Assembly: GCA_020723345.1 (NCBI GenBank)
Contig: DYJA01000032.1
Location: 1-62,260 of the forward strand
Reading direction: 5' to 3'
Length of the DNA: 62,260 nt
Origin: Candidatus Aquidulcis sp.
GTDB lineage: Bacteria; Chloroflexota; Anaerolineae; UBA4142
The position numbers were made by a program, and so were the translations under genes. The notes below the pieces were generated by a model. That model was not told where the DNA came from and did not search any database. It saw nothing but the letters and a program-made list of their open reading frames with translations. The stretch's first letter is position 1. Every line of letters starts with the position of its first letter. This document shows positions 32,321 to 40,612 of this stretch, piece after piece.

Positions 32321-33148
32321 CGCTCGTCTTAACGCTCGTATGTTGTGTAATGTTTTTTGGAGTAGAATAGCATGGAAAAAATAACAGAATGGTTAACGAG
32401 TAAATTCCAGCACCCTCTTAGTCCTCTGTTTTTTGTTTTTGGAGCATTACTTATACTGTTAGGGGTAAGCACAGGGTTTAATATTCCCGCCTTGAGTCAG
32501 ATAACATCAGACCCAAATTTCCGATGGGCTTCTCTGATAATTGGCTGTATTTGCTGTATAATAGCAATTTTGCTCTATTATCGTCCCCCAAAATCGTCCC
32601 AACAATCTATGTCTGGTTCAAATGTCATATCATTGGCCGAAGAATTAACCTTAAATTTCAATGGACGCCGAGCCACGCTAAGCGAAACGCAGGGGGAGAT
32701 TTTGAATTTCATCGTAAAAAATGGGTTTGATGGTGCTTATATCAGTCAGGACACACTTACAAGTAAATTTAATCAATATAGCAAGGGGGAACTATTATAC
32801 CGATTAGAACACCTACGCTTGCTAGGATTTCTTGAGCGGCAAAAGTTTGGAAAAGATAAAGATGGAGATGACCACATGACATATCGCTTGTCTAGCACTT
32901 ATCAAAAAGAACTGGGCAATCCAGAAGTAATTCGTAAAGTTAGTATCTCTGGAAATGTTTTTTTGGGCAAAGACAGGATTGAGATTCGTGAGAAAAAATA
33001 ACTATCTATATCTCACAAACGATAAAAGCGGCCCAACAAGCGCATGCACCCGACTTGCTACCGCTCTATTTTTCAACCATACTTTGCTGGCAAAGTCACT
33101 TTTCATTGAGGCTAACTTTGCCCACCCGCAAGCGGGTAATGCGCGGCG
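32315..33148 (+). mobile_element. single integron gene cassette (834 bp)
   Basis: The cassette runs from TTGGGC to the G of the right-hand core GTTAGGC. When circularised its own core would be G+TTGGGC, the exact complement of the attC left end GCCCAAC, as expected for an intact cassette. The DNA is clearly more AT-rich than the flanks. Confidence 0.88.
32372..33001 (+). CDS. cassette-encoded membrane protein with winged-helix-like C-terminal domain
   Basis: The 209-residue protein is the only gene in the cassette. It has two N-terminal membrane spans (LFFVFGALLILLGVSTGF, ASLIIGCICCIIAILLYY), a Ser/Gln linker, and a cytosolic domain. In that domain AEELTLNFNGRRATLSETQG, EILNFIVKNGF and LLYRLEHLRLLGFLERQK look like a winged helix, although no family was recognised. 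The start has TGGAG 9 bp upstream, and expression would come from Pc. Its AT-rich codon use marks a foreign origin. A sensor or effector role is only a guess. Confidence 0.8.
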   Translation: MEKITEWLTSKFQHPLSPLFFVFGALLILLGVSTGFNIPALSQITSDPNFRWASLIIGCICCIIAILLYYRPPKSSQQSMSGSNVISLAEELTLNFNGRRATLSETQGEILNFIVKNGFDGAYISQDTLTSKFNQYSKGELLYRLEHLRLLGFLERQKFGKDKDGDDHMTYRLSSTYQKELGNPEVIRKVSISGNVFLGKDRIEIREKK

Positions 33149-33154
33149 TTAGGC
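33031..33154 (+). other. attC recombination site (124 bp)
   Basis: The left core is GCCCAAC (33031-33037) and the right core GTTAGGC (33148-33154). The arms GCGCATGCACCCGACTTGC and GCAAGCGGGTAATGCGC pair with extra unpaired bases on one strand, as the extrahelical bases of attC do. About 70 bp between the arms would form the variable terminal structure. Confidence 0.9.
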
Positions 33155-33176
33155 GCCTTACTCTCCCTCCCCAATC

Positions 33177-33204
33177 CTCCCTGCCTCCCCGCGGAGACAG
33201 GGAG
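33177..33204. terminator. hairpin after the cassette
   Basis: CTCCCTGCCTCC pairs with GGAGACAGGGAG with one mismatch and lies just past the attC site. It has no T-run, so it is a weak terminator candidate. Confidence 0.35.
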
Positions 33205-33260
33205 TTGCATTTCAAGCGCGTCAACTCAACGAACCACTGCGCGCCACGCCAAACGAATGT

Positions 33261-33289
33261 TTGACATTCCCGCATCAATCTTCTATACT
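33261..33289 (+). promoter_or_regulatory. sigma70 promoter for the adenylyltransferase gene
   Basis: Perfect TTGACA (33261-33266), a 17-bp spacer and TATACT (33284-33289), 50 bp before the start codon. Confidence 0.85.
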
Positions 33290-33339
33290 GACATTAACGG
33301 AGATCGCAGCACAAGGCAATTGCCACACCCAGGAAGATC

Positions 33340-34209
33340 ATGCGTAGCGAACAAGAAATGCTCGACCTGATCGTGAACACCGCGCAGAACGACGAGCGAA
33401 TCCGTGCAGTGATTCTGAATGGTTCGCGCGCCAACCCAGACGCGCCGCGCGATTTTTTTCAGGATTGGGACATCGTCTACCTCGTCACCGACGTTGCTCC
33501 CTTCAAAAACGATCCGACCTGGATCAATCGTTTCGGCGAGATTATGATTTTGCAATTGCCCGAAGCGATGCAAGACCCGCCGCCCCAAAACATCAACGGC
33601 TTTACGTACCTCATGCAATTTGCCGACGGCAATCGAATCGACCTCGGCTTGCTCCCGATTTCCAAACTCGACGGACTTGGAAACGATAGTCTGAGCAGTT
33701 TGATTCTGGACAAGGATGGTCTCCTTAAACCCTTCGCGCCACCGAACGAAAACGACTATTTACCCAAGCCGCCGACCGCCAAAAAGTTCGCCGACTGCTG
33801 TAACGAATTCTGGTGGGTCTGTCCCTATGTCGCGAAAGGGTTGTGGCGCGAAGAAATCGTCTATGCCAAGTACATGCTCGACCAAATCGTCCGAGAACAA
33901 CTTGCAAAAATGACCGTCTGGTATATCGGGACGCAGACGCAATTCTCACAAAACCCGGGCAAATATGGAAAATATTTCAGGCGATACCTCACGCCAGAAC
34001 TTTGGGAAATGCTTCAGGCGACCTACGCGGACGCCGACTATGCAAACACGTGGCGTGCGCTATTTACGACGTGCGATCTTTTCCGAACGATCGCGACGCG
34101 TGTCGCCGCGCATTTTGGTTTTGAGTATCCATGCGGCGATGACGCGAGAGTGAGCGCGCATTTGGAGCATGTCCGCTTGTTGCCAAAGAACGCGCAAGCG
34201 ATGTACTAA
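33340..34209 (+). CDS. aminoglycoside 6-adenylyltransferase-like nucleotidyltransferase
   Basis: The 289-residue protein fits the AadE/AadK family that adenylylates streptomycin at O-6: VILNGSRANPDAPRDFFQDW, then DWDIVYLVTD with the catalytic aspartates, and a C-terminal domain with WWVCPYVAKGLWREEIVYAK. The length agrees with ANT(6) enzymes (about 285-300). It has its own promoter and a ribosome site (AGGAAGATC). It sits immediately downstream of the integron cassette but has no attC behind it, so it is not itself a cassette. The actual drug substrate is untested. Confidence 0.87.
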   Translation: MRSEQEMLDLIVNTAQNDERIRAVILNGSRANPDAPRDFFQDWDIVYLVTDVAPFKNDPTWINRFGEIMILQLPEAMQDPPPQNINGFTYLMQFADGNRIDLGLLPISKLDGLGNDSLSSLILDKDGLLKPFAPPNENDYLPKPPTAKKFADCCNEFWWVCPYVAKGLWREEIVYAKYMLDQIVREQLAKMTVWYIGTQTQFSQNPGKYGKYFRRYLTPELWEMLQATYADADYANTWRALFTTCDLFRTIATRVAAHFGFEYPCGDDARVSAHLEHVRLLPKNAQAMY

Positions 34210-34254
34210 CAAACTGATCTTGAGATTATCCAGCGCGACAAAGGAGTGAATTCG

Positions 34255-34920
34255 ATGAGAACAGCACTCTATTTAATTCCCGCGTTAGCCGGGTTCGTCT
34301 TCGGCTTGATTCGCGCCGAGATACTCGAAAAGCCGCGCCAAATCTATTTCTTCAAGCCGATTTCCACGCTGACGGTGATCGCCGTGGCTCTGCTTTCGTT
34401 CTTCGAGCCGACGCAAAACCTAACGTACGCGATGGGTGTGCTGGTGGGCTTGGCGTTTTGCTTCGGCGGCGATGTCGCGTTGATGTTTCAGCAAAATCGT
34501 CGCGCGTTTATCATCGGGCTGGGATTGTTCCTGATTGGACACATCGTGTACGCGGCGACGTTCACGGTGCTGGGAAAATTTTCCACGGCGGATATTCTTT
34601 CGGCAGTCGTGCTACTGACGATCGGCGGGGGCTTTTATCGGCTGATCAAATCGAATCTCGGGACGATGCGCGCGCCTGTCATTCTGTACATCGTCGTGAT
34701 CTCGGTGATGGTCAATCGCGCGATTGCGACCTTGGCAAGTTCTGTCTTCACGCGCGAACAAGCGTGGTTGATCGCCGTCGGCGCGATTCTGTTTTACATT
34801 TCCGATGTCATCCTCGCCGCGAACCGCTTTTGGAAACCCTGGCGCTACCATCGGATCAGTCTCGTGTTTTACTACAGCGGACAGTTGCTGATCGCGCTGT
34901 CCGCCAACTATTTCGCGTGA
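34255..34920 (+). CDS. YhhN/TMEM86-family membrane protein (lysoplasmalogenase-like)
   Basis: A 221-residue protein with about eight spans and the YhhN family pattern, including GLAFCFGGDVALMFQQ, LGLFLIGHIVYAATFTVLG and GAILFYISDVILAANRF, whose acidic residues are thought to be catalytic. Family members hydrolyse the vinyl-ether bond of lysoplasmalogens. Plasmalogens occur in many anaerobes, consistent with this organism. The ATG at 34255 has AAAGGAG 8 bp upstream; an in-frame GTG before it does not. The following small genes may form an operon with it. Confidence 0.88.
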   Translation: MRTALYLIPALAGFVFGLIRAEILEKPRQIYFFKPISTLTVIAVALLSFFEPTQNLTYAMGVLVGLAFCFGGDVALMFQQNRRAFIIGLGLFLIGHIVYAATFTVLGKFSTADILSAVVLLTIGGGFYRLIKSNLGTMRAPVILYIVVISVMVNRAIATLASSVFTREQAWLIAVGAILFYISDVILAANRFWKPWRYHRISLVFYYSGQLLIALSANYFA

Positions 34921-34942
34921 GCGTCGACCGAAGGAGGAAAAC

Positions 34943-35368
34943 ATGGCACTCGATGAACGCGTATGGAAAATCATGCAACGGCACTTGCGGTACACCGACG
35001 AAGAAATGCTCAAGTTCAAAGCGAATCCCCGCAATGAAGACGTGCTGAGCAAGAGCGCGGCGTTGATGAACACGACGATCATTCTGGAGGTCGTCGAATC
35101 GCACGGCTGCAACAGCCACCACAAAGTCGGTGACAAGTTTTATTTTGACGGCGCGGGCAATCTGCTCACCGAAAAATGTCCGAAGAAGATTTGCGCGTTT
35201 GCGTTGAATTCCGCGACCGCGCTGATTTTTACCGTCAGCGAAATGATCTACGCCGGAGTTGATCCCAACACGATCCGATTCAAACGCACCGGCTGTTTTG
35301 ATGTCGGAATTCAGTGCGATGGGTGGGGCCGCATCGTGTTGGAAATGCGCGTTGAGGGGAACCCATGA
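34943..35368 (+). CDS. TIGR04076-like small cysteine-containing protein
   Basis: The 141-residue protein resembles the uncharacterised TIGR04076 family: VVESHGCNSHHKVGDKFYF, TEKCPKKICAFALNSATAL, GVDPNTIRFKRTGCFDVG and the ending CDGWGRIVLEMRV. The spaced cysteines suggest metal or Fe-S binding, which is inference. The start has AGGAGG upstream. It overlaps the next gene by 4 bp (ATGA), so it is translationally coupled to the VOC protein. Confidence 0.68.
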   Translation: MALDERVWKIMQRHLRYTDEEMLKFKANPRNEDVLSKSAALMNTTIILEVVESHGCNSHHKVGDKFYFDGAGNLLTEKCPKKICAFALNSATALIFTVSEMIYAGVDPNTIRFKRTGCFDVGIQCDGWGRIVLEMRVEGNP

Positions 35369-35754
35369 CCAAGAATGATCACATGGCATTTCAAGTGTCA
35401 AACATGGAGCAATCGCTCAAGTTCTACACCGAAACTTTGGGCTTGCGACTTCTCTTTCGACACGTGAATGTCGCAGAGCAAGAAGATTATGCTTTCCTAG
35501 AATTGGATGGCGGAAATCTGGAATTGATTCAGAAATTGGATCAGCCGCAATTCGAGAAACCGCAGATCAAGCCGCCCTTTTGTCCGCATCTCGCGCTGAC
35601 CACCGACGATATGTCGCTGACGCTCAAGCTGATCGAAGAAAAACGAATTCCGATTGTGAAAGGTCCGCTCGAAGTCGCGGGCGCGGAAAAGTGGATTTAC
35701 ATCAGCGACCCGGACAACAACGTGATTGAGTTCATCCAATGGCTGTCTAGATAA
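35365..35754 (+). CDS. VOC-superfamily protein (glyoxalase/dioxygenase fold)
   Basis: This 129-residue two-module VOC protein has HMAFQVSNMEQSLKFYTETL at the start, HLALTTDDMSLTLKLIEEK in the middle and YISDPDNNVIEFIQW at the end. The His and Glu positions of the VOC metal site are kept (DHMAF, ELIQK, HLALT, IEFIQ). It may be a lactoylglutathione-lyase-like isomerase, a thiol transferase or a resistance protein. Neighbours do not decide. Confidence 0.85.
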   Translation: MTKNDHMAFQVSNMEQSLKFYTETLGLRLLFRHVNVAEQEDYAFLELDGGNLELIQKLDQPQFEKPQIKPPFCPHLALTTDDMSLTLKLIEEKRIPIVKGPLEVAGAEKWIYISDPDNNVIEFIQWLSR

Positions 35755-35763
35755 GAGGGGCAC

Positions 35764-36252
35764 ATGTCATCTTCAAATTCTAAATCGGCAAGAATATCAA
35801 AGACGCGCGTCATCACGTTGAATGCGCCGCTGGATCAAGTATTTCCTTTATTCGGTCCGATCAAAGAAAAAGAATGGGCGGCGGGCTGGGAGCCGCAAGT
35901 CCTCTACGCGTCGTCTGACTTGGAAGAGCACATGGTCTTCAGGACGCAGTCGCACCACGGACAGGAACCGGATTCTACGTGGACAGTCTCGAAATACCTT
36001 CCCGACCAGGCGTTCATTGAGTACACCGTGTTCGCGTCGGAGCGAATCTGGTGGATCGCGATTGAGTGTCGTGAGGGCAAAGCGCGAGAAACGACCGAAG
36101 CGAAAATCACGTACACGTACACCGGACTGACAGAACATGGCAACATCGTCGATGAGAACGCGATGGCAACTATGTTTCGCCACGATCTGAAAGACTGGGA
36201 AACGGCGATCAATCATTACCTGGCAACCGGCAAGCGGTTGGAACATCACTAA
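35764..36252 (+). CDS. SRPBCC/START-like ligand-binding protein
   Basis: The 162-residue protein has a Bet v1-like opening (SKTRVITLNAPLDQVFPLFG, PIKEKEWAAGWEPQVLY) and a C-terminal long helix (MFRHDLKDWETAINHYLATG). Such folds bind hydrophobic ligands in a cavity and often act in detoxification or as cyclases. The Trp-rich middle (ERIWWIAIECREG) lines the likely pocket. It lies 9 bp after the VOC gene and 17 bp before the nitroreductase gene, in a tight row of small enzymes. Confidence 0.78.
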   Translation: MSSSNSKSARISKTRVITLNAPLDQVFPLFGPIKEKEWAAGWEPQVLYASSDLEEHMVFRTQSHHGQEPDSTWTVSKYLPDQAFIEYTVFASERIWWIAIECREGKARETTEAKITYTYTGLTEHGNIVDENAMATMFRHDLKDWETAINHYLATGKRLEHH

Positions 36253-36269
36253 ACACCAAAGGAAAAACC

Positions 36270-37034
36270 ATGACCAACTCAACGCTCGATCTAATTCACG
36301 CGCACGGTTCCGTCCGCGCGTACAAGACGGATCCGCTGCCCGCTTCGATGGTCGAAACGATTGTCGCCGCGGCGCAACGCGCGTCCTCGTCGTCCAACCT
36401 GCAAGCGTACTCCGTAATCGCCGTGACGGACGCAGCCCGGCGTGCGCGCCTCGCGGAACTATGCGGCAAGCAAATGTTCATCGCGCAAGCGCCGCTCTTC
36501 CTCGCGTGGTGCGCCGATCTCGCGCGCTTGGATCGCGTGTGCGCGCTGCGCGGCTATTCCCAGTCCACTGAGTACGTCGAGAATTTTCTGATCGGCGCGA
36601 TTGACGTGGGCATCACCGCGCAAAACGCCGCGCTCGCGGCAGAATCGCTCGGACTCGGCATCTGCTACGTCGGCTCGATCCGCAACAACCCGCGCGAGGT
36701 GATTCAACTGCTCGGCTTGCCGCGCCTCGTTTTCCCGGTCGTCGGCATGACCATCGGCGTTCCCGAAAAGCCGCCGACGCTTCGCCCGCGTCTGCCGCTG
36801 CAAGCGGTTCTGCATCGCGAATGTTACAACTTTGATCAAGATCAATCGCTGCGCGAGTACGATCGCACGATGGCGGCGACCGGCATCTATGATCAACGCC
36901 AAGTGCCGGTGCCGGGCAAACCAGGCGAGGTGGAAGAGTACGGTTGGCTCGAACACACCGCGCGGCGCGTGTCGCAAGCCACACGCGCGTTCATGCGCGA
37001 CGTGCTGAACGAACAAGGTTTCGCGCTCAAGTAG
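36270..37034 (+). CDS. NADPH-dependent FMN nitroreductase (NfsA/FRP type)
   Basis: The 254-residue flavoprotein opens with LDLIHAHGSVRAYKTDPLP and has the NfsA core AAQRASSSSNLQAYSVIAVT, the flavin-binding LGLGICYVGSIRNNPREVIQ and the NADPH-binding tail region. It reduces nitroaromatics, quinones or flavins by two electrons in the cytosol. Unlike the SagB-like enzyme at 23.2 kb it has no export signal. It is probably the last gene of the small-enzyme run that starts at 34.26 kb. Confidence 0.9.
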   Translation: MTNSTLDLIHAHGSVRAYKTDPLPASMVETIVAAAQRASSSSNLQAYSVIAVTDAARRARLAELCGKQMFIAQAPLFLAWCADLARLDRVCALRGYSQSTEYVENFLIGAIDVGITAQNAALAAESLGLGICYVGSIRNNPREVIQLLGLPRLVFPVVGMTIGVPEKPPTLRPRLPLQAVLHRECYNFDQDQSLREYDRTMAATGIYDQRQVPVPGKPGEVEEYGWLEHTARRVSQATRAFMRDVLNEQGFALK

Positions 37035-37062
37035 GACAAGTTTCTAAACTTGTCCTACTGTT
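37033..37062. repeat. GGACAAGTTTNNAAACTTGTCC palindrome
   Basis: AGGACAAGTTTCTAAACTTGTCCTAC, a near-perfect 24-nt palindrome, starts at the nitroreductase stop codon. The same kind of palindrome occurs at 13.2, 40.6 and 50.3 kb. Confidence 0.7.
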
Positions 37063-37077
37063 GCAGGGGAGGCGCGT

Positions 37078-38415
37078 ATGTCCGCGATGATGCAAGCGTT
37101 TTACTGGGACTGCCCGCGCGAAGAGGGACGCGAATTCAACTGGTGGAATTACGTGCGCGATCAAATTCCGTCGCTTGCGCGCGCGGGTTTTATCGCGCTG
37201 TGGCTGCCACCGGTACACAAAGCCGCGAATATTTTCGGTCCCTCGATGGGGTACGATCCGTACGATTACTACGACCTGGGGGAATTCGATCAAAAGGGCG
37301 CGGTCAAGACCTGGTTCGGTTCCAAACAAGAACTGCTCGATCTGATTCGCGCGGCTCACGCCAACGCGATGAGCGTGCTCGCCGACATGGTCATCAATCA
37401 CAACTCCGGCGCGGACGCCGCCGAGCTCAATCCGATCACCGGACAGACGCGCTGGACACGTTTTCAACCGCGCAGCGGCAAATTCGCGCGCGATTGGGAA
37501 TGTTTTCATCCCAATTCGTACGAGCGCTGGGACGAGGGCACATTCGGCGACATGCCGGATCTTTCCCATCGCAATCCGTACGTGTTCGGCGAAATTCTCA
37601 AACTCGCGCGCTGGTTGATCGAAGAAATCGGTTTTGACGGATTCCGCTACGACTTTGTCAAGGGCTATGGCGCGACGACCGTCGAAGCGATCCAGGAGTA
37701 CCGATACCTGCGCGACGGCAAACCCTTCATCCCCTACGGCGTCGCCGAACACTGGTCGAGCGCGCGCGGCATCGAATCCTGGGTGGACGTGACCAACTTT
37801 TCGAACGTGAATCCCGTGGACGTCTTTGATTTCCCGCTGCGCGAAATGCTCAAAGCGCTGTGCGATCAGTACGGTTTTACTTTGCGAAACCTGGTTACCT
37901 GGGAGACTCTGCTCCAGAAACAGCCGCAGACGACGGTCACCTTTGTGGAGAATCACGACCTGCACGACGAGGGACGTCCCATCGTCAACGACAAATTACT
38001 CGCGTACAGTTATATCCTGACGCACGAAGGTTTCCCTTGCGTCTTCTGGAAGGATTATTTCAATTTCGGTTTGGGATTGGAGAATACGCCGCACGGCATC
38101 GCCGCGCTCGTCCAGACGCACAAACAGTACGCCGGTGGTCAAACCCAGGTTCTCGCGGTGGACGACGACTTGTACATCATGCAGCGCACCGGTTACGGCG
38201 ATCAGCCCGGCTTGATCTATGTCCTCAACAATCGCGGCGACCGCTGGAACGGAACCTGGGTCACGACGCAATGGCGCGATGGCGAATTGGTTCCGGCGGC
38301 ATGGTGGAGCAAAAACGACTTGAGCCAACCGGCGACACAGCATACAGCCGCCGATGGTCGCGCACAGTTTTGGGCGCCGCCGCGCGGGTATGCGGTCTAC
38401 GTGCCGCGCCGCTAG
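37078..38415 (+). CDS. alpha-amylase (GH13), cytosolic
   Basis: The 445-residue enzyme has the four GH13 regions: region I VLADMVINHNS, region II GFDGFRYDFVKG (nucleophile Asp), region III GVAEHW (acid/base Glu) and region IV FVENHD (transition-state Asp). The opening MMQAFYWDCPREEGREFNWW is typical of bacterial intracellular amylases. There is no signal peptide, so it acts on internal glucan or imported maltodextrin. The start follows GGGGAGGC. No other starch or glycogen genes are adjacent. Confidence 0.95.
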   Translation: MSAMMQAFYWDCPREEGREFNWWNYVRDQIPSLARAGFIALWLPPVHKAANIFGPSMGYDPYDYYDLGEFDQKGAVKTWFGSKQELLDLIRAAHANAMSVLADMVINHNSGADAAELNPITGQTRWTRFQPRSGKFARDWECFHPNSYERWDEGTFGDMPDLSHRNPYVFGEILKLARWLIEEIGFDGFRYDFVKGYGATTVEAIQEYRYLRDGKPFIPYGVAEHWSSARGIESWVDVTNFSNVNPVDVFDFPLREMLKALCDQYGFTLRNLVTWETLLQKQPQTTVTFVENHDLHDEGRPIVNDKLLAYSYILTHEGFPCVFWKDYFNFGLGLENTPHGIAALVQTHKQYAGGQTQVLAVDDDLYIMQRTGYGDQPGLIYVLNNRGDRWNGTWVTTQWRDGELVPAAWWSKNDLSQPATQHTAADGRAQFWAPPRGYAVYVPRR

Positions 38416-38429
38416 TCCCCACAAAAGCC

Positions 38430-38470
38430 GACTCCCGGTTTCTGGCAGAAACCGGGAGTCTGTTTCTTTG
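38430..38470. terminator. terminator between amylase and MFS genes
   Basis: A perfect 14-bp stem, GACTCCCGGTTTCT/AGAAACCGGGAGTC with a 3-nt loop, followed by TGTTTCTTT. Confidence 0.8.
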
Positions 38471-38572
38471 GGCAACACGCGCGACACCAAGCGCGCGATA
38501 TTCGTTTATTCGTTCCGCGCAGCGATTCGTTGACACCGAGCCAGCGCAAGCACATGCGAACCGGCAAGCAAC

Positions 38573-39841
38573 TCACTCGCCTACACCCACACGCGCTTCG
38601 CGCTCCGTCCGCATCCGCAACGTCTCCGGCATCGTGATCAACAGCGGCATCCGCACCACCAGATCGATCGCGACAAAAGCCAGAAACACGAACGGCGCGC
38701 CCACCTTGTCCCAGATGATCCCGGCAAGCGCCGTAAAAGCGGCGCTAACCATCATCTTGGTAAACCGTCCGATGCCAATCCATCGCCCCATCTGTTCGGC
38801 TGGCACGAGTTCCCGTTCCATCGCCGCGCTAATTGGACCACCGATGTAGAAGAAACCCTGCAACGCGCCCGCGATGACGAGAAAGACGGGCTGAGGCGAC
38901 CAAATCAGCATAAGGTTGGAAACCCAAAAGAGTGGGATCACCGCGTAGAGAATCTTTTTTCGTCCCGCCCGGTCCGCCAATCGTCCCAGCGGAATCGCGA
39001 ATACGATCGACGCGAGCGCCGCGCTCGTTACCATCGCCGCCAACACGAATTCGTCCGCGCCTTTGACCTCGTGCGCGAAAACCTGGGAGAATGGAAAAAC
39101 CATCCCCAAAGGCAGCTGACCGATCGAGGCGATGACCAGCCAACGTTTCAAATGCCGACCTTCTCTGAAAACTTGCTGGAGGTCGCGAAGTAAATGGGAA
39201 CCGGTTGCGCGCGCTGATTTCCATTGTTGATTGGATAACTGAGTAGCGACAAACGCGAATGTGCCGACCGTGAAAAGGAACGCAAGGAAAAACAGGGGTC
39301 GAATGCCGGGCACATTCACGCCGCCAAACTGCGCGACTAGCCATGCCCCCAGGATGGGACCCAACATGCCCAACATTCCAGCGCCGAACGTCTCGCAGAT
39401 CATCATACCAGTAGCGCGATCAGGGTTCGTCAAGCAATTTCCGCACACCGTCGCGCAACTGTGAATACTAACAGAGTATCCGATCCAATATGCCACCATC
39501 GCGACGAGCGTGATCGTCCAATCTTGGGCAAGCCCGTACGTCAAGTACGCGACCGCAACCATGCTGATACCAAACAGATAAATCTTTTTGGGACCAATCC
39601 GATCGATGTACCAGCCAGTAAACGGGCTTATGAAACCGGCGAGCATCATTCCCAGACTGATGACAAAACCAAGTTGCGTGGCAGTCGCGCCGAGCGCGAG
39701 AATATAGATCGACAGATAGGGGAAAATCATTTGATAGGCGAGGCGATCCGTCGATGTCCGCGCGACGGTGACGCGCCAATCACGCGCTTGTCGTCCCAGA
39801 AAAGAAATCCATTTTGAAAATGCGAAGGTTGTCGTCTTCAC
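38573..39841 (-). CDS. major facilitator superfamily transporter
   Basis: A 422-residue, 12-span MFS protein. The loop 2-3 signature is present as GWYIDRIGPKKIYLFG and is repeated in the second half as GRLADRAGRKKILYAV. It resembles drug/metabolite exporters, but the substrate is unknown. It starts with GTG preceded by GGTGGAAC. It is convergent with the amylase gene and follows the DUF554 gene by 14 bp, so the two may be co-transcribed. Confidence 0.88.
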   Translation of the reverse strand: MKTTTFAFSKWISFLGRQARDWRVTVARTSTDRLAYQMIFPYLSIYILALGATATQLGFVISLGMMLAGFISPFTGWYIDRIGPKKIYLFGISMVAVAYLTYGLAQDWTITLVAMVAYWIGYSVSIHSCATVCGNCLTNPDRATGMMICETFGAGMLGMLGPILGAWLVAQFGGVNVPGIRPLFFLAFLFTVGTFAFVATQLSNQQWKSARATGSHLLRDLQQVFREGRHLKRWLVIASIGQLPLGMVFPFSQVFAHEVKGADEFVLAAMVTSAALASIVFAIPLGRLADRAGRKKILYAVIPLFWVSNLMLIWSPQPVFLVIAGALQGFFYIGGPISAAMERELVPAEQMGRWIGIGRFTKMMVSAAFTALAGIIWDKVGAPFVFLAFVAIDLVVRMPLLITMPETLRMRTEREARVGVGE

Positions 39842-39855
39842 CGATGTTCCACCAT

Positions 39856-40572
39856 TCAGAATTTGATATTCAACGCGGCTAACGCGGCGACGATCAGCGG
39901 CGCGATAAAAATCGCGGGCAGCAAGTTGCCGACGCGCACCTGCTTCAAATCGAGCAAGATCAAACTGATGCCCATGATCAACACGCCGCCGGTCGCGGTC
40001 ATTTCGATCACCCAGGGCGTGTCGCGTGCGACCGAGCCGAGCGCGCCGCCGAAGATCATTGCGGCGACGCTAATCGCGCCTTGCACGACGAACACCGTCA
40101 ACGCGGAAAACGCCACGCCGATGCCGAGCGTCGACGCGAACGCGAGTCCCGCAAAACCGTCGAGCGTCGATTTGATCGCGAGCAAACTGAAATCGCCGAT
40201 CAGTCCATCCTGAATCGAACCAAGGATCGTCATCGGTCCAACGCAAAAGACGAGCGACGCGGTAACAAAGCCGCGCGTGAACGTCCCCGCTTTTTCGCCA
40301 CGCGCAAAACGCTCTTCCAGTTTTTTGCCGATGGTATCGAGCCGCGCCTGGATCCCCAGCAGTTCACCGACAATTCCGCCGAACAAAATACTCGCTAGGA
40401 CGATCAGAATGTTGCGCGTGCCAATCGCCATCTGTACGCCAATCACCATCGTCATCAAGCCGAGTCCGTGCATGACTGTGTCGCGCATTTTCTCCGGCAG
40501 CCGCGCGCCCATCGCCGCGCCCAGCGCGCCGCCGAGGATTACAGTGATGACGTTCAAGATTGTGCCTGTCAT
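39856..40572 (-). CDS. DUF554 membrane protein (YdfK-like)
   Basis: The 238-residue protein fits DUF554: TILNVITVILGGALGAAMG, GLMTMVIGVQMAIGTRNIL, FVTASLVFCVGPMTILGSIQ, and the repeated Gly-rich spans near the end. About seven spans are expected. It may be a small-solute or ion transporter, but no substrate is established. The ATG at 40572 has GGGGGGAC immediately upstream. Confidence 0.9.
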   Translation of the reverse strand: MTGTILNVITVILGGALGAAMGARLPEKMRDTVMHGLGLMTMVIGVQMAIGTRNILIVLASILFGGIVGELLGIQARLDTIGKKLEERFARGEKAGTFTRGFVTASLVFCVGPMTILGSIQDGLIGDFSLLAIKSTLDGFAGLAFASTLGIGVAFSALTVFVVQGAISVAAMIFGGALGSVARDTPWVIEMTATGGVLIMGISLILLDLKQVRVGNLLPAIFIAPLIVAALAALNIKF

Positions 40573-40584
40573 GTCCCCCCTGTT

Positions 40585-40606
40585 GGACAAATTTGTAAAT
40601 TTGTCC
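40585..40606. repeat. GGACAAATTTGTAAATTTGTCC palindrome
   Basis: A perfect 22-nt palindrome between the DUF554 and DUF1786 genes. The core sequence occurs again at 50297-50318. Confidence 0.75.
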
Positions 40607-40612
40607 TACGCG

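Noticed and set aside
33340-34209. Adenylyltransferase gene as a second integron cassette
   Set aside because: No GTTRRRY core or foldable attC follows it before the next gene, and it has its own promoter.
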